Positions 57,401 to 63,200 of a DNA stretch of 64,000 nucleotides are shown one piece after another; positions within the stretch are counted from its first letter, which is position 1, and every line of letters starts with the position of its first letter. Location of the stretch: positions 21,049,911-21,113,910 of the forward strand of contig CM037843.1 of assembly GCA_021234535.1 (NCBI GenBank), written 5' to 3'. The notes under the pieces were generated by a model. That model saw only the letters and a program-made list of their open reading frames with translations, made no database searches and was not told the DNA's origin. The position numbers and the translations under genes are program-made. Source of the DNA: Stichopus chloronotus (taxonomy: Eukaryota > Echinodermata > Holothuroidea > Aspidochirotida > Stichopodidae).

Positions 57401-60273
57401 CTTTCAGCCCCACAGTTGATAAAATTAGGAAAATGGTTCCTCTTGGCTCTTACCTCACAACGGACATGTGGTGCAGTTTCCGATGTTCCATCTATCGCCT
57501 ACGTTCCAAAAAGCATTATCGAAAAAGCACCCATACAGCACGGGATATACCGGGGGTTGCTGGGTAGGTATCATGGACTCTTTTATTTCCTGTCGTGAAA
57601 GAAAAGACAAAAAGTTCAAAATAACTTTACATCACGGCAACGAATAATAATGGATGAATACAACGTTGTATGTGCGTGTGTGTGTGAACTTATGGGCCGC
57701 TATACTAATAAATGTGCTTTAAGTACCGCATGACACTGAAATGTCATTGCTATTCGTAACGTTTACACATTTACATTCAACAAAACAAAAACAAAAAACA
57801 ATAATTTGCCCAATTTGTAAGATTTACATATTTTGTAACACAGCTCATTTAAAATTTGTTCCCACACAAATTCACCTCGTTGAACTCCCCGCCCCCCCCC
57901 CCCCTAACAATCTCCATCTCAATCACCGAAGCAAGCAACTTAAAGACAAAAACTCATCACCCCAGACAGTTTCAATTCTCCCAACCACCTACCTCTAGTC
58001 CCTCCCTCAGCCTGTCCTAAAATCCTCCACATGTGTAATCAAAACAATGGATCCCTATGTACGCTGTGTAATACGACTGTTCTGCATCTTGCGAATTTGC
58101 TGTCAATCTAAGAGTGCTGTAACTTAGAACCAGTTGAGAGCTTTGCTTTCCGGGAAGTAAAAATATAGCTTAGAGTGATGCGTTACAGCCTTTAAAGTTA
58201 CTTCACTTAATTGACTTACCGTCAAGACGCTTTTGACTTCCTTGTCAAGCAGAGCATATTTCTCTTCAAGATCCTCACAAGCACACATGAATGAGGTAGG
58301 AATCAGGTTACCCGTCACTGGAGGAAAAATAGAAGATACTGTCAAATTTACTCAATGTTATATTAAAGGATGTGCTGTTTGAAGGGAAACAAATCGCCTT
58401 TATCGTTTGTTCTCCCTCATTCTCTTCCATTCGATACCAATCTGGAAAATAACTTCTACGATATGTTTCTTTCAGAAAACATTTCAGTCATTAGATTGTT
58501 AATTACGGCAGAAAGAAGGGTGATCCATTTTTTTTTCTCGGCTAGAAAGTTAGCGGAACCAGGCCCTGTAGTATATGTGCTGGCACTTCCGTGCGGAGCC
58601 CCCCCCCCCCCCCCCCACAAGGAAAACGCATTGCGTCAGGAAATTAGGCTTTATTTGGACAAATAGACCACGGTGCGGTAGTTTGTACAACTTTTTACAA
58701 CTACATGCGAAATATAACCATTCTTTTGGTGCATTTCTGACATCGCAGGAATAACAGCACATCCTACTGTTAGCAAACTATACAACGACCAGTTCTAATT
58801 GTACGACGTGCGATCAAACGATGTAACGTAAATAAGCTTCAATTTCACATGTTTGTTTGTTTGTTCTTGTTTGTTTGTTTCGTGCATATACACGAGCAAC
58901 TAAATATTACCAGAAAGTTGGGATAAGATAGGTTTCATCCCCCCCCCCACCGCACTTTGGTCGCTTTCACATCGTGAATTTGAAGGAGAAGAGGGCAGTT
59001 TCCTCTTTTATCCTTCGATTATTATTTTTTTTCCCGTTTCAGAGACAACACAAGAACTACAGTGACTGAAACGGTGATCAGTTTACGGTTAAAAACATAT
59101 TCTTACTAGACTCTGACAGATCGTTTTGACTCTGACTGAGGTCACTGCTTTCTTCCATATCGAACTGACGAGTCGCTGTAGTCCACTGAGGGTTCTTCGC
59201 AACCATATTTTGTGACTATTTTTGATTCTTTTCTGTCGAAGTAAAATTTAAGTTCGTCCACAATGCCCTGCACAGAGATAAAAGGAGAAGAGAAGAGAAA
59301 AGAAAAGAGATAAAACAAAGAGAAAAAGAAAAAAGAGTTGCACGAGACAGTGAAGTAGCGATGAAGGTATCACCATATATCATTGTACAAAGTGCCATGA
59401 ATGCTACAGAAAGGCAGCACGTAGACTGATATGGGAACTGGATATTGTCAGCTCAAAAACATTACGCATTAAAGTTGTTTTTCTAAACTTTCCTTTGTAA
59501 CGAACACGATAATTCATAGGGATTCATATATACATATGTCGTCATGACTACAGTGCACAGTCGGCAGATGATATATGTATTTTTGTTGTTTTATTCCTTT
59601 TTTTTTTTTTTTTGGTCTTCATCTTTTGTTCTTTGCATGCCTTTTCACCTTTAATGCATAAACGGACTTACTCTGAAGTCGCCGTACATGTTTGTTCTCG
59701 TTCCGGTCAATCCCTGGCCAAATCGTAACACGTAGTCGTCGAAGTCGTTCACGAGAGGTATGTACAGGGTCCTCATTATTCGGATAAGGCTCACGGTACA
59801 GTCGCGTTTCATGGAGACCATCACGCCACCGCCGACGCGCCGCTTCGCTATCGTCACGAAGAAAGTCAGAAATTTCCCGCTCTCGGGGTCGTTACTTTCC
59901 TCCATCTCCATGGTCTCTGTTTCCAGTGATTGGTCTTCTTCGTCGAAACCGGCGTATATCAACACCGGGATGTTATTTCGGTTCATCGAAATACCGAATA
60001 ATCTCTCGGTGTGATCGGCTCTGTCTATGGAGAAGAGAGTCCCCTTCATTCTGTCGTCCTTTTTGACCGTTACCACCAGCGTGATCTCGTTGCTCGAATC
60101 GAGGGCTCTGAAGAGGCGATTAAGAGATTCTTGGTCGGCAGTGACTTCTGATTTCAGTCTAGTCTTTATCCTCCATGCTGGTTTCGTTGTCCTGGTCCCT
60201 TTCACGGACTTCACGCCCTCTGTATCCATCGAAAGACCGACCTCTCGAAGGACATCATATGTATTAGATGCGA
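24344..60273 (-). CDS. THBS1/2-like: Thrombospondin, subgroup A (THBS1/2-like), nearly complete
   Basis: Secreted, probably trimeric, calcium-binding matricellular protein. I read 22 exons in transcript order: 60273-59672, 59267-59107, 58317-58220, 57589-57454, 57316-57208, 57055-56894, 55917-55744, 51807-51634, 49891-49764, 48498-48346, 44328-44224, 41049-40933, 40536-40429, 35092-34933, 33845-33727, 31236-31098, 30519-30424, 28153-27925, 26872-26676, 26051-25977, 25138-25041, 24485-24344. They total about 1,160 codons, against 1,170 residues for human THBS1, so little beyond the signal peptide is missing. Domains: TSPN, coiled coil, VWC, three TSP1, three EGF, type-3 calcium repeats, L-lectin C-terminal domain. 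VWC plus TSP1 repeats place it in subgroup A; COMP and THBS3/4 lack both. Splice phases match throughout once one extra base is discounted in each of three exons. Confidence 0.95.
24486..25040 (-). other. Thrombospondin intron, no recognised element
   Basis: 555 bp between the last two exons. The overlapping open frames on the + strand (24388-25001) have no domain features. No repeat family was identified. Confidence 0.5.
25041..25138 (-). CDS. THBS1/2-like: Thrombospondin exon: C-terminal domain
   Basis: 98 bp, phase 0 in, phase 2 out (ATCAG|GTAAGT). [20 protein letters not shown], then [13 protein letters not shown]. Corresponds to the TLWHDPRHIGWKDFTAYRW region of human THBS1. Confidence 0.95.
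25139..25976 (-). other. Thrombospondin intron containing R2 copy B
   Basis: 838 bp. The R2 repeat occupies about 25535-25825; the rest is unremarkable. Confidence 0.55.
25535..25825 (-). repeat. R2 dispersed repeat, copy B (inverted)
   Basis: The reverse complement contains AAATAAGTTTCTCACAGATA, then AAATTCAGTTA, and the TCATCTTGTGCATGATGTTT block of copy A, in the same order. Divergence is moderate. Intronic. Confidence 0.7.
25977..26051 (-). CDS. THBS1/2-like: Thrombospondin exon: C-terminal domain
   Basis: 75 bp, phase 0-0. [20 protein letters not shown] then [18 protein letters not shown] is nearly invariant across thrombospondins and includes an N-glycosylation sequon (NST). Confidence 0.97.
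26052..26675 (-). other. Thrombospondin intron, no recognised element
   Basis: 624 bp. An A-run and C-run lie near 26550-26570. Nothing else is recognised. Confidence 0.5.
26676..26872 (-). CDS. THBS1/2-like: Thrombospondin exon: C-terminal domain core
   Basis: 197 bp, phase 1 in, phase 0 out. [20 protein letters not shown], then [20 protein letters not shown] and [27 protein letters not shown] keeps the first VVM motif implicated in CD47 binding in mammals (family knowledge). Confidence 0.97.
26873..27924 (-). other. Thrombospondin intron, no recognised element
   Basis: 1.05 kb with an 18-base C-run near 27587-27604 and another near 27855. No exon-like or repeat-family sequence was identified. 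Confidence 0.5.
27925..28153 (-). CDS. THBS1/2-like: Thrombospondin exon: last type-3 repeat with RGD, start of C-terminal domain; one extra base
   Basis: Begins [20 protein letters not shown] then NDACPENV, the final calcium repeat, with RGD encoded at 28137-28145. After PENV the frame must change to give [20 protein letters not shown] and [20 protein letters not shown], both clearly family sequence. Exon length is 229, one more than phase 1-1 needs. An extra base in the run of three T at 28068-28070 (+ strand) explains it. Splice sites are intact. Confidence 0.9.
28375..29400 (-). repeat. R1 dispersed element, copy 2 (most complete)
   Basis: In its own orientation: CA/TG simple repeat (29383-29407), a GTGACGCCCTGC-like block, six to seven tandem ~145-bp units, a ~130-bp tail, then the hairpin AAAGCC-TTTT-GGCTTT and end CTGGT at 28375. 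TGACCTTTGAC begins at 28674, 28818, 28973 and 29118, with a variant at 29263, so the spacing is 144, 155, 145 and 145. Each unit holds AGGTCA-A-AGGTCA-TTTG-AGGTCA or a variant. Layout resembles non-autonomous Helitron-type or tandem-core MITE-like elements (inference). Confidence 0.82.
29565..29930. repeat. R3 dispersed repeat, copy 1
   Basis: Shares with 35930-36275, same orientation, the ordered blocks GTCACATCTC-TAAACTA, a TCAAG-x-x-x-ATAAAGAA-like block, TATGTGTGACGTCA and a TGCAGTG end. Both copies carry TGACGTCA, a full CRE palindrome. Intronic, no coding capacity. Confidence 0.65.
30424..30519 (-). CDS. THBS1/2-like: Thrombospondin exon: type-3 calcium repeat
   Basis: 96 bp, phase 1-1. 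[20 protein letters not shown], then [12 protein letters not shown]. Typical D-x-D-x-D-G calcium-binding repeat. Corresponds to the human [20 protein letters not shown] segment. Confidence 0.96.
30540..30890. repeat. Minisatellite, 37-bp unit, about 8-9 copies
   Basis: Unit GAGGTAAACAGCAACATATA + TGAGTAGATTACCTAGT, with variants. The array starts about 20 bp from the acceptor side of the exon at 30424-30519, so it occupies the branch-point and polypyrimidine neighbourhood of that intron. Confidence 0.85.
31098..31236 (-). CDS. THBS1/2-like: Thrombospondin exon: type-3 calcium repeats
   Basis: 139 bp, phase 0 in, phase 1 out. [20 protein letters not shown], then [20 protein letters not shown] and RDNDGIG. 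Multiple D-x-D-G repeats with paired cysteines. Confidence 0.96.
31800..32440 (-). repeat. R1 dispersed element, copy 3
   Basis: Four diverged ~143-bp units with CTTTGACCTCCACC blocks near 32021, 32166 and 32308 and a decayed first unit. Ends on the right with AGGGCGTCAC followed by an ACATAC/CA-rich repeat, the same border as copy 2 (AGGGCGTCACACACAC). The tail and hairpin end are not recognisable, so this copy is truncated or older. Confidence 0.75.
32655..33535 (-). mobile_element. Decayed non-LTR retrotransposon (LINE) fragment, reverse transcriptase C-terminal part
   Basis: On the - strand from 33523: [20 protein letters not shown], then [20 protein letters not shown] and [17 protein letters not shown]. 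These match the post-catalytic part of jockey/CR1-like reverse transcriptases (W-x-M-x-N, K-D-L-G-V, C-x-x-A-x-x-KAN-x-x-LG-x-I-x-R). Farther down, in shifted frames, come [36 protein letters not shown] and [19 protein letters not shown], the usual tail of such ORF2 proteins. Several frameshifts and stops make it a dead 5'-truncated copy. Clade is not assigned. Confidence 0.85.
33727..33845 (-). CDS. THBS1/2-like: Thrombospondin exon: type-3 calcium repeats
   Basis: 119 bp, phase 1 in, phase 0 out, acceptor [26 protein letters not shown], then [19 protein letters not shown]. Matches the human LNERDNC...VGDQCDNCP segment. Confidence 0.96.
33846..34932 (-). other. Thrombospondin intron, no recognised element
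   Basis: 1.09 kb with a short (AT)n run at 34549-34565. Nothing else is recognised. Confidence 0.5.
34933..35092 (-). CDS. THBS1/2-like: Thrombospondin exon: type-3 calcium repeats
   Basis: 160 bp, phase 0 in, phase 1 out. [40 protein letters not shown] and [14 protein letters not shown]. Clear type-3 repeats with the C-D-N-C spacing. Confidence 0.96.
35517..35670. repeat. Short tandem array, ~17-bp unit AGTGTACAACATTTTT
   Basis: About seven copies of GTACAACATTTTTAGT-like units with small variations, and TAGCTATTTA blocks at both edges (35527 and 35630). The mirrored flanks suggest an inserted unit or a duplicated edge. Confidence 0.75.
35930..36275. repeat. R3 dispersed repeat, copy 2
   Basis: Same ordered blocks as 29565-29930, including GTCACATCTCATAAACTAA and TTATGTGTGACGTCAC. 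Same orientation, moderate divergence. Confidence 0.65.
36587..36775. mobile_element. MITE-like element, 189 bp, terminal inverted repeats
   Basis: The left arm starts TACACTCACAGAA and contains GTAAAATAAGAACTCCATAA. The right arm, reverse complemented, starts TACACCCACAAAA and contains GTAAAATAAGAACTCCATAA. The 20-bp inner arm match is exact and the ends match apart from short indels. No coding sequence. The AT-rich centre could fold into one long hairpin. Target duplication is not clear. Confidence 0.75.
40429..40536 (-). CDS. THBS1/2-like: Thrombospondin exon: first type-3 calcium repeats
   Basis: 108 bp, phase 0-0. [20 protein letters not shown], then [20 protein letters not shown]-x-x-PNSGQED is a hallmark of the thrombospondin type-3 start. 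Confidence 0.97.
40537..40932 (-). other. Thrombospondin intron, no recognised element
   Basis: 396 bp. A GACCGACAGATCGATC-type simple stretch lies near 40605-40645. Nothing else is seen. Confidence 0.5.
40933..41049 (-). CDS. THBS1/2-like: Thrombospondin exon: end of EGF 3 and linker to type-3 repeats
   Basis: 117 bp, phase 0-0, acceptor [28 protein letters not shown], then [23 protein letters not shown]-x-G-x-x-CG and DLDGWP match human THBS1 at the EGF to type-3 junction. Confidence 0.95.
41050..44223 (-). other. Thrombospondin intron with R2 copy C
   Basis: 3.2 kb. R2 occupies about 41985-42250. Homopolymer G/C runs lie near 41201-41213, 41960 and 42730. No exon is seen in 42250-44223. 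Confidence 0.5.
41985..42250 (-). repeat. R2 dispersed repeat, copy C (inverted)
   Basis: The reverse complement shows TTTTGAGGAGATTAAG, AAATAAGTTTACCACAGATA and TGTGGACACTGTATGAACGA blocks, in the same order as the other R2 copies. Confidence 0.6.
44224..44328 (-). CDS. THBS1/2-like: Thrombospondin exon: first part of EGF module 3
   Basis: 105 bp, phase 0-0, donor [29 protein letters not shown], then [15 protein letters not shown]. Human THBS1 has the same NPC-x-x-GTH-x-C and Y-S-x-P-x-Y-x-C pattern. Confidence 0.96.
46420..46745 (+). repeat. R2 dispersed repeat, copy D
   Basis: AAGAAATAAGTTTCTCACAG, TGATACATCTTCCATAACTC and TTTCGAGAAGATATG blocks match copy A in order. A GCAGATGTTTATTGATG-like extension matches GCTGATGTTTAGTGGTG of copy A. 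Longest copy, about 325 bp. Confidence 0.7.
46840..47790. repeat. Degenerate minisatellite, ACAG/GACAACAAGAACAGTGACAG-like units
   Basis: About 950 bp of irregular units built from AACAGTAACAGAC, GACAACAAGAAC and AGTGACAG. An exact tandem pair of CAGTCGAGTGACAGACAAGG lies near 47629-47680. The + strand is strongly depleted of T. Long open frames on both strands here are a by-product of the composition. Confidence 0.85.
48346..48498 (-). CDS. THBS1/2-like: Thrombospondin exon: EGF module 2 (thrombospondin-specific form)
   Basis: 153 bp, phase 0-0. [20 protein letters not shown], then [20 protein letters not shown] and [11 protein letters not shown]. Matches human THBS1 C-x-EVPDACF...PGYNCLPCPPRFTG-x-QP-x-G-x-G. 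The HAT-x-x-KQ ending is conserved. Confidence 0.97.
48499..49763 (-). other. Thrombospondin intron, no recognised element
   Basis: 1.27 kb with a C-rich run near 48805-48835. An open frame on the + strand (49272-49628) has no domain features. Confidence 0.5.
49764..49891 (-). CDS. THBS1/2-like: Thrombospondin exon: EGF module 1
   Basis: 128 bp, phase 1 in, phase 0 out, acceptor [27 protein letters not shown], then [20 protein letters not shown] and VNE. C-L-S-x-PCF-x-GV-x-C and the DVNE end are conserved. Confidence 0.97.
50939..51060. repeat. Tandem repeat, ~31-bp unit, four copies
   Basis: Unit ATTGACTGTAATTTCTTTCA + ATCATGTTATT, with variants. Four adjacent copies lie in a thrombospondin intron. 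Confidence 0.75.
51240..51450. repeat. R4 dispersed repeat, copy 1
   Basis: Ordered blocks CTTAAAG, a C-run, CAGTCCGAATTCTCCCAACC, ACTATGGTCCCTTTGTATG and AACCAATTAAG recur in diverged form at 57890-58145, same orientation. Lies about 190 bp downstream (transcript sense) of the third TSP1 exon. Confidence 0.65.
51634..51807 (-). CDS. THBS1/2-like: Thrombospondin exon: TSP1 repeat 3
   Basis: 174 bp, phase 1-1. [20 protein letters not shown], then [20 protein letters not shown] and [18 protein letters not shown]. Six cysteines intact. The W-x-x-W-x-x-W ladder is reduced (W, Y, W), and the CSVTCG motif reads CTKSCD. Confidence 0.96.
   Translation of the reverse strand, partial: STVSGACIHCGPPAPNLATEAGGIVPGCVIIHHPATEVPLVWDRIPKQKCVIRNRAQ
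51808..55743 (-). other. Thrombospondin intron, 3.9 kb
   Basis: Contains an AT-rich palindromic duplication at 54401-54470 (TAATTATAATATTATATG repeated), poly(T) runs near 53730 and 54080, and a short ACACAC run near 54045. I recognise no exon or repeat family. Confidence 0.5.
55744..55917 (-). CDS. THBS1/2-like: Thrombospondin exon: TSP1 repeat 2
   Basis: 174 bp, phase 1-1. [20 protein letters not shown], then [20 protein letters not shown] and [23 protein letters not shown], the motif linked to CD36 binding in mammalian THBS1 (family knowledge), is conserved. One residue is missing between the last Trp and the Cys relative to human WSSCSVTCG. Confidence 0.97.
55918..56893 (-). other. Thrombospondin intron, no recognised element
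   Basis: 976 bp, A-rich on the + strand around 56180-56400. Nothing else is recognised. Confidence 0.5.
56894..57055 (-). CDS. THBS1/2-like: Thrombospondin exon: TSP1 repeat 1
   Basis: 162 bp, phase 1-1, donor [30 protein letters not shown], then [20 protein letters not shown] and [13 protein letters not shown]. The full W-x-x-W-x-x-W ladder is present. The linker to repeat 2 (CIKITDGGW) lacks the KRFK motif that activates latent TGF-beta in mammalian THBS1. Confidence 0.96.
57208..57316 (-). CDS. THBS1/2-like: Thrombospondin exon: second half of VWC domain
   Basis: 109 bp, phase 0 in, phase 1 out (CCTC|GTGAGT). [20 protein letters not shown], then [16 protein letters not shown]. The CCPVC ending is diagnostic of VWC. 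Confidence 0.94.
57454..57589 (-). CDS. THBS1/2-like: Thrombospondin exon: linker and first half of VWC; one extra base
   Basis: 136 bp where 135 is needed (phase 0-0). Reads [20 protein letters not shown], then [20 protein letters not shown] and TC, after which the frame as given hits TGA one base before the donor. Removing one base near 57461-57466 gives the expected C-R-C-E junction of a VWC domain. Splice sites are intact. Confidence 0.88.
57590..58219 (-). other. Thrombospondin intron with R4 copy 2
   Basis: 630 bp. R4 lies at about 57890-58145 after a C-run at 57893-57904. A short TG run lies near 57672. Confidence 0.55.
57890..58145. repeat. R4 dispersed repeat, copy 2
   Basis: CTTAAAGACAAAAACTCATC, CAGTTTCAATTCTCCCAACC, AATGGATCCCTATGTACGCT and AACCAGTTGAGAG match 51240-51450 in order. 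Lies about 75 bp downstream (transcript sense) of the coiled-coil exon. Confidence 0.65.
58220..58317 (-). CDS. THBS1/2-like: Thrombospondin exon: oligomerisation coiled coil
   Basis: 98 bp, phase 1 in, phase 0 out. [20 protein letters not shown], then [12 protein letters not shown], continuing EIKESM in the next exon. The cysteine pair followed by leucine/valine heptads matches the inter-chain disulphide and trimer coiled coil of subgroup A (human CGISCDELSS...). The spacing is C-x-C here and C-x3-C in human. Confidence 0.92.
58318..59106 (-). other. Thrombospondin intron, no recognised element
   Basis: 789 bp with C-runs at 58599-58614 and 58940-58949 and a (TTTG)n stretch at 58852-58880. 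Confidence 0.5.
59107..59267 (-). CDS. THBS1/2-like: Thrombospondin exon: TSPN end and linker; one extra base
   Basis: 161 bp where 160 is needed (phase 0 to 1). [20 protein letters not shown], then [18 protein letters not shown], closing the TSPN domain with its second cysteine (YGC). The given frame then hits TGA. Dropping one base of the AAA run at 59149-59151 opens [14 protein letters not shown], in phase with the next exon. Acceptor CTGTGCAG and donor TCTA|GTAAGA are intact. Confidence 0.88.
59268..59671 (-). other. Thrombospondin intron, no recognised element
   Basis: 404 bp. GAGAAGAGAAAAGAAAAGAG-type purine tract near 59284-59335 and a T-run near 59598-59614. Confidence 0.5.
59672..60273 (-). 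CDS. THBS1/2-like: Thrombospondin exon: TSPN (N-terminal laminin-G-like) domain
   Basis: 602 bp, phase 1 in (acceptor TTTGTACCAG), phase 0 out (TTCAGA|GTAAGT). Begins [20 protein letters not shown]. Contains [47 protein letters not shown] and [19 protein letters not shown]. This fits the TSPN jelly-roll fold, with the G-T-L-F-S-I strand and basic patches that in vertebrates bind heparin. An in-frame ATG (60229-60227) is not the start: reading frame and splice site continue upstream, and no signal peptide is encoded here. Confidence 0.9.
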
Positions 60274-63200
60274 CTGGTACAAAGAAAAATTAAAACGATT
60301 GGGGGTTAACAGATGATGGGGTCGGGGGAGAGAAGCGGTTAGGAGAGCAAAAAACTAGAATGAAGCAGATGCACTGTAGGCACCTTGATGGCATAGGAAA
60401 GAATAAAACACAGTTGTGAAATCAATTTCAATTAAGTTTTCCAACAACGACGGTTCAATTGAAAAAGTAGAGATCTGGCAGAATAAAAACAAAATGACGG
60501 CGAAATCTACAAAACACCGACGACTAGCAGTTAATCTTAGTATGAAATATAATTCAAAGCCGTAGCTTTGACCTTGGAAAGTTACAGATGTTACACAGGG
60601 CAATGCATTTCCTTAAGAAACTGAATATCGAATTTACGACGTATATGGTGGTGTTCAGTTGCAAAAGTTGCAAAGATGCAAAATTGTTAGAACATTTACC
60701 CACCACTCCATATTTGTTTCAAAAGTCGTTTTCGAGGTGAAGTCACATGAGGCCTGTGGGGTTTCTTTCTGATGAAAGAGCTCTGGAAAGAACCTCTATA
60801 TTATTTTTGTTTACGCGTTTTATATCGAGGCACCGTGAAATGAACATTGAACTATAGCTAAGGCTAGTCTTTGATTTACGCACGTGTATGAACTTTGTCT
60901 TTTCATTGCATTTCCGGAGGGAGTAATGCAATCGCCAGGCATACCCTTTGGCACTGGATATATGTTACCGGTAGTCTTAGCTCGACTCAGGCGGATCAAC
61001 TGTTAACACAAATCTACCACCCCTCCCCCCTCCCTTTCTCATCTGTTTATCTACTGTGTGTATTGAAAAGTAGGAAAATACCAACAGCTTTGACGCCTGT
61101 GTTACATCCTATCATACATATACCCACGCATCATGATATCGCCCACGTCAAATTGTAGTAGGCCCACATGTACACTGATCGCGACAATTTTTCACGCATT
61201 TCTCTCATAACTTAGCTCGCACTGAAAAATCCAGGGCGACGACCATACCCAGTCCATAGACTGGTTATATATATCTTGTTATATTGTCAGTTCCCAGGAG
61301 TTCGGAAGAAGTCAATTCACACACGTCCCGTTATCAAAGTTGTCAAGACAAGGCCAAACAGCATTCAGCCCTTCATTCATACTGTCGTGTGGTACAGTTT
61401 ACGCACAATTAAACGTTTCTCACATCGTGTTGACGCGCAATTGGGCACAGACCCCATGTAAGAGCACTACGATGACACCTTTCCATCGACAAGCAATAGA
61501 CAAACAGGTTTCATGATCATCAGCTGTCTTGTACAGACACGTGACTGTACATGTGATGGCACCGCTGCTTAGATGTAATAAGTGACGAGTTGAATCCAAC
61601 TCAAAAAGTGAAAGGAAGAAGAATAAATTTCACATAACTTCACATCACATTTCCCAAAGTGCACCGATGTTCTTCGATTCTAGAATTACCAAATCATACA
61701 TCGGTATAATTCGCTGATATGGAACACATATTTACATCTTGAAAACATTAACTCAACATCGAGAATTCTGACGTGATAACAAGCTTCACAATATATGGTT
61801 GTACCATCTGCCCTAGTTTTTTTTTTCTTCTTCTTCTTTTTTTCCTGCCTCTGTCAACGTTATAGAAACAAAAAGTTCAACAACAAAAAAAGAGGAAAAA
61901 AAAAAACAACAGAAGACATGGTGATCGAGTTGCATGTCGCCTGAGTTTGATTGATGGCTTTTCAACGAATTTAAAAATCAGGGTCTTAATCACTTTTTTA
62001 TATTATTGCAATAAAATCAAGGAAACTGTAACAATGTTTACACTTTTAAACTGAAAAACCACTATAAATTAGACAGGAAAGTTATGACTTACTGACGATA
62101 TGACTGCTCTTCAATTTTCTGCATTTTAAGCATTAATTAGTGAAATACGACACTTTTAACACATAGGCCTACAATATATGTGTTATTTGTTATGCATGAT
62201 GCCAGCAAACAAACAAAAAAATGATATAAACTACTCTACTTAAATGAACTTTGTACTAAACCAATCACTCAAAGGAACCTGCAGCGTTCATCAAAACATA
62301 CAGGTCAATACTGTACGGTCTTGCCTAGAAGACTGAGGACCTTCATACGTTATATTATATTTGGGGCTACCGTGTCTCTTTAAAAGATTGCTACGACGTA
62401 ATGGGGAACACTGAGATTGTTTTGTGAAACTCACCAAAGTTTTCCAAACCTTCACTTCACAAACTGATCAAACTGACTTGAGGATTTCCATCCAGTTGCC
62501 ACATGAGCATCAATGAGTGAGTTATTAACGAATCGATTAGCTTTTGAAAGTAAGTGAAAAAGACATGCACTTTTTCACATTAGTATACTTATTTATTTGC
62601 ACACAGCCAATCTAAGCCAAGGTAAAAAAAAAAAAATCAGAACTTTTGAGTTTCATAACTATCGCATGTGAAACTTGACTTGTCTGACCAAACTTGATTA
62701 ATAATAATATACGTTGAAATGTGGTTGTACCCTTCAAAATCCTCACAAAGTTAACATGGCGCTGGTTTGAGAAGCTTCTTCGATATAGTGTTTAATAATG
62801 GAGACATTCTCTAAGAGAGAGTTGGCCGATACTTCACTGTAGGAAATTAAATGATAGATTCGGTCGTTGATTAATGAGATTTGCATACATTGTTGATTTA
62901 CCACAGGCGATAGACCTATCTTCAATGCAAGTTCATTTATGGCAGGTTGTTAAGAACAGAGACTCTGCGTGTAAATGTGTTGTTTTCCCTGCAGGGCTAT
63001 CATGATCCTTTCGACCGTTTGAACGAGGGGGCGGATTGATAACTATTTGTCATGCCAACGGATGACGGATTTGAAAACTTCTTTGTTACTTTTTAGTCGA
63101 TTATCAGGGAAGACAACTTTGTCTGTTACATTTATCTTCCTTTCACTGTATTTACTCTGACGAAGAACTTATCCATCGAGTCCCGGTTATCATATCGCCA

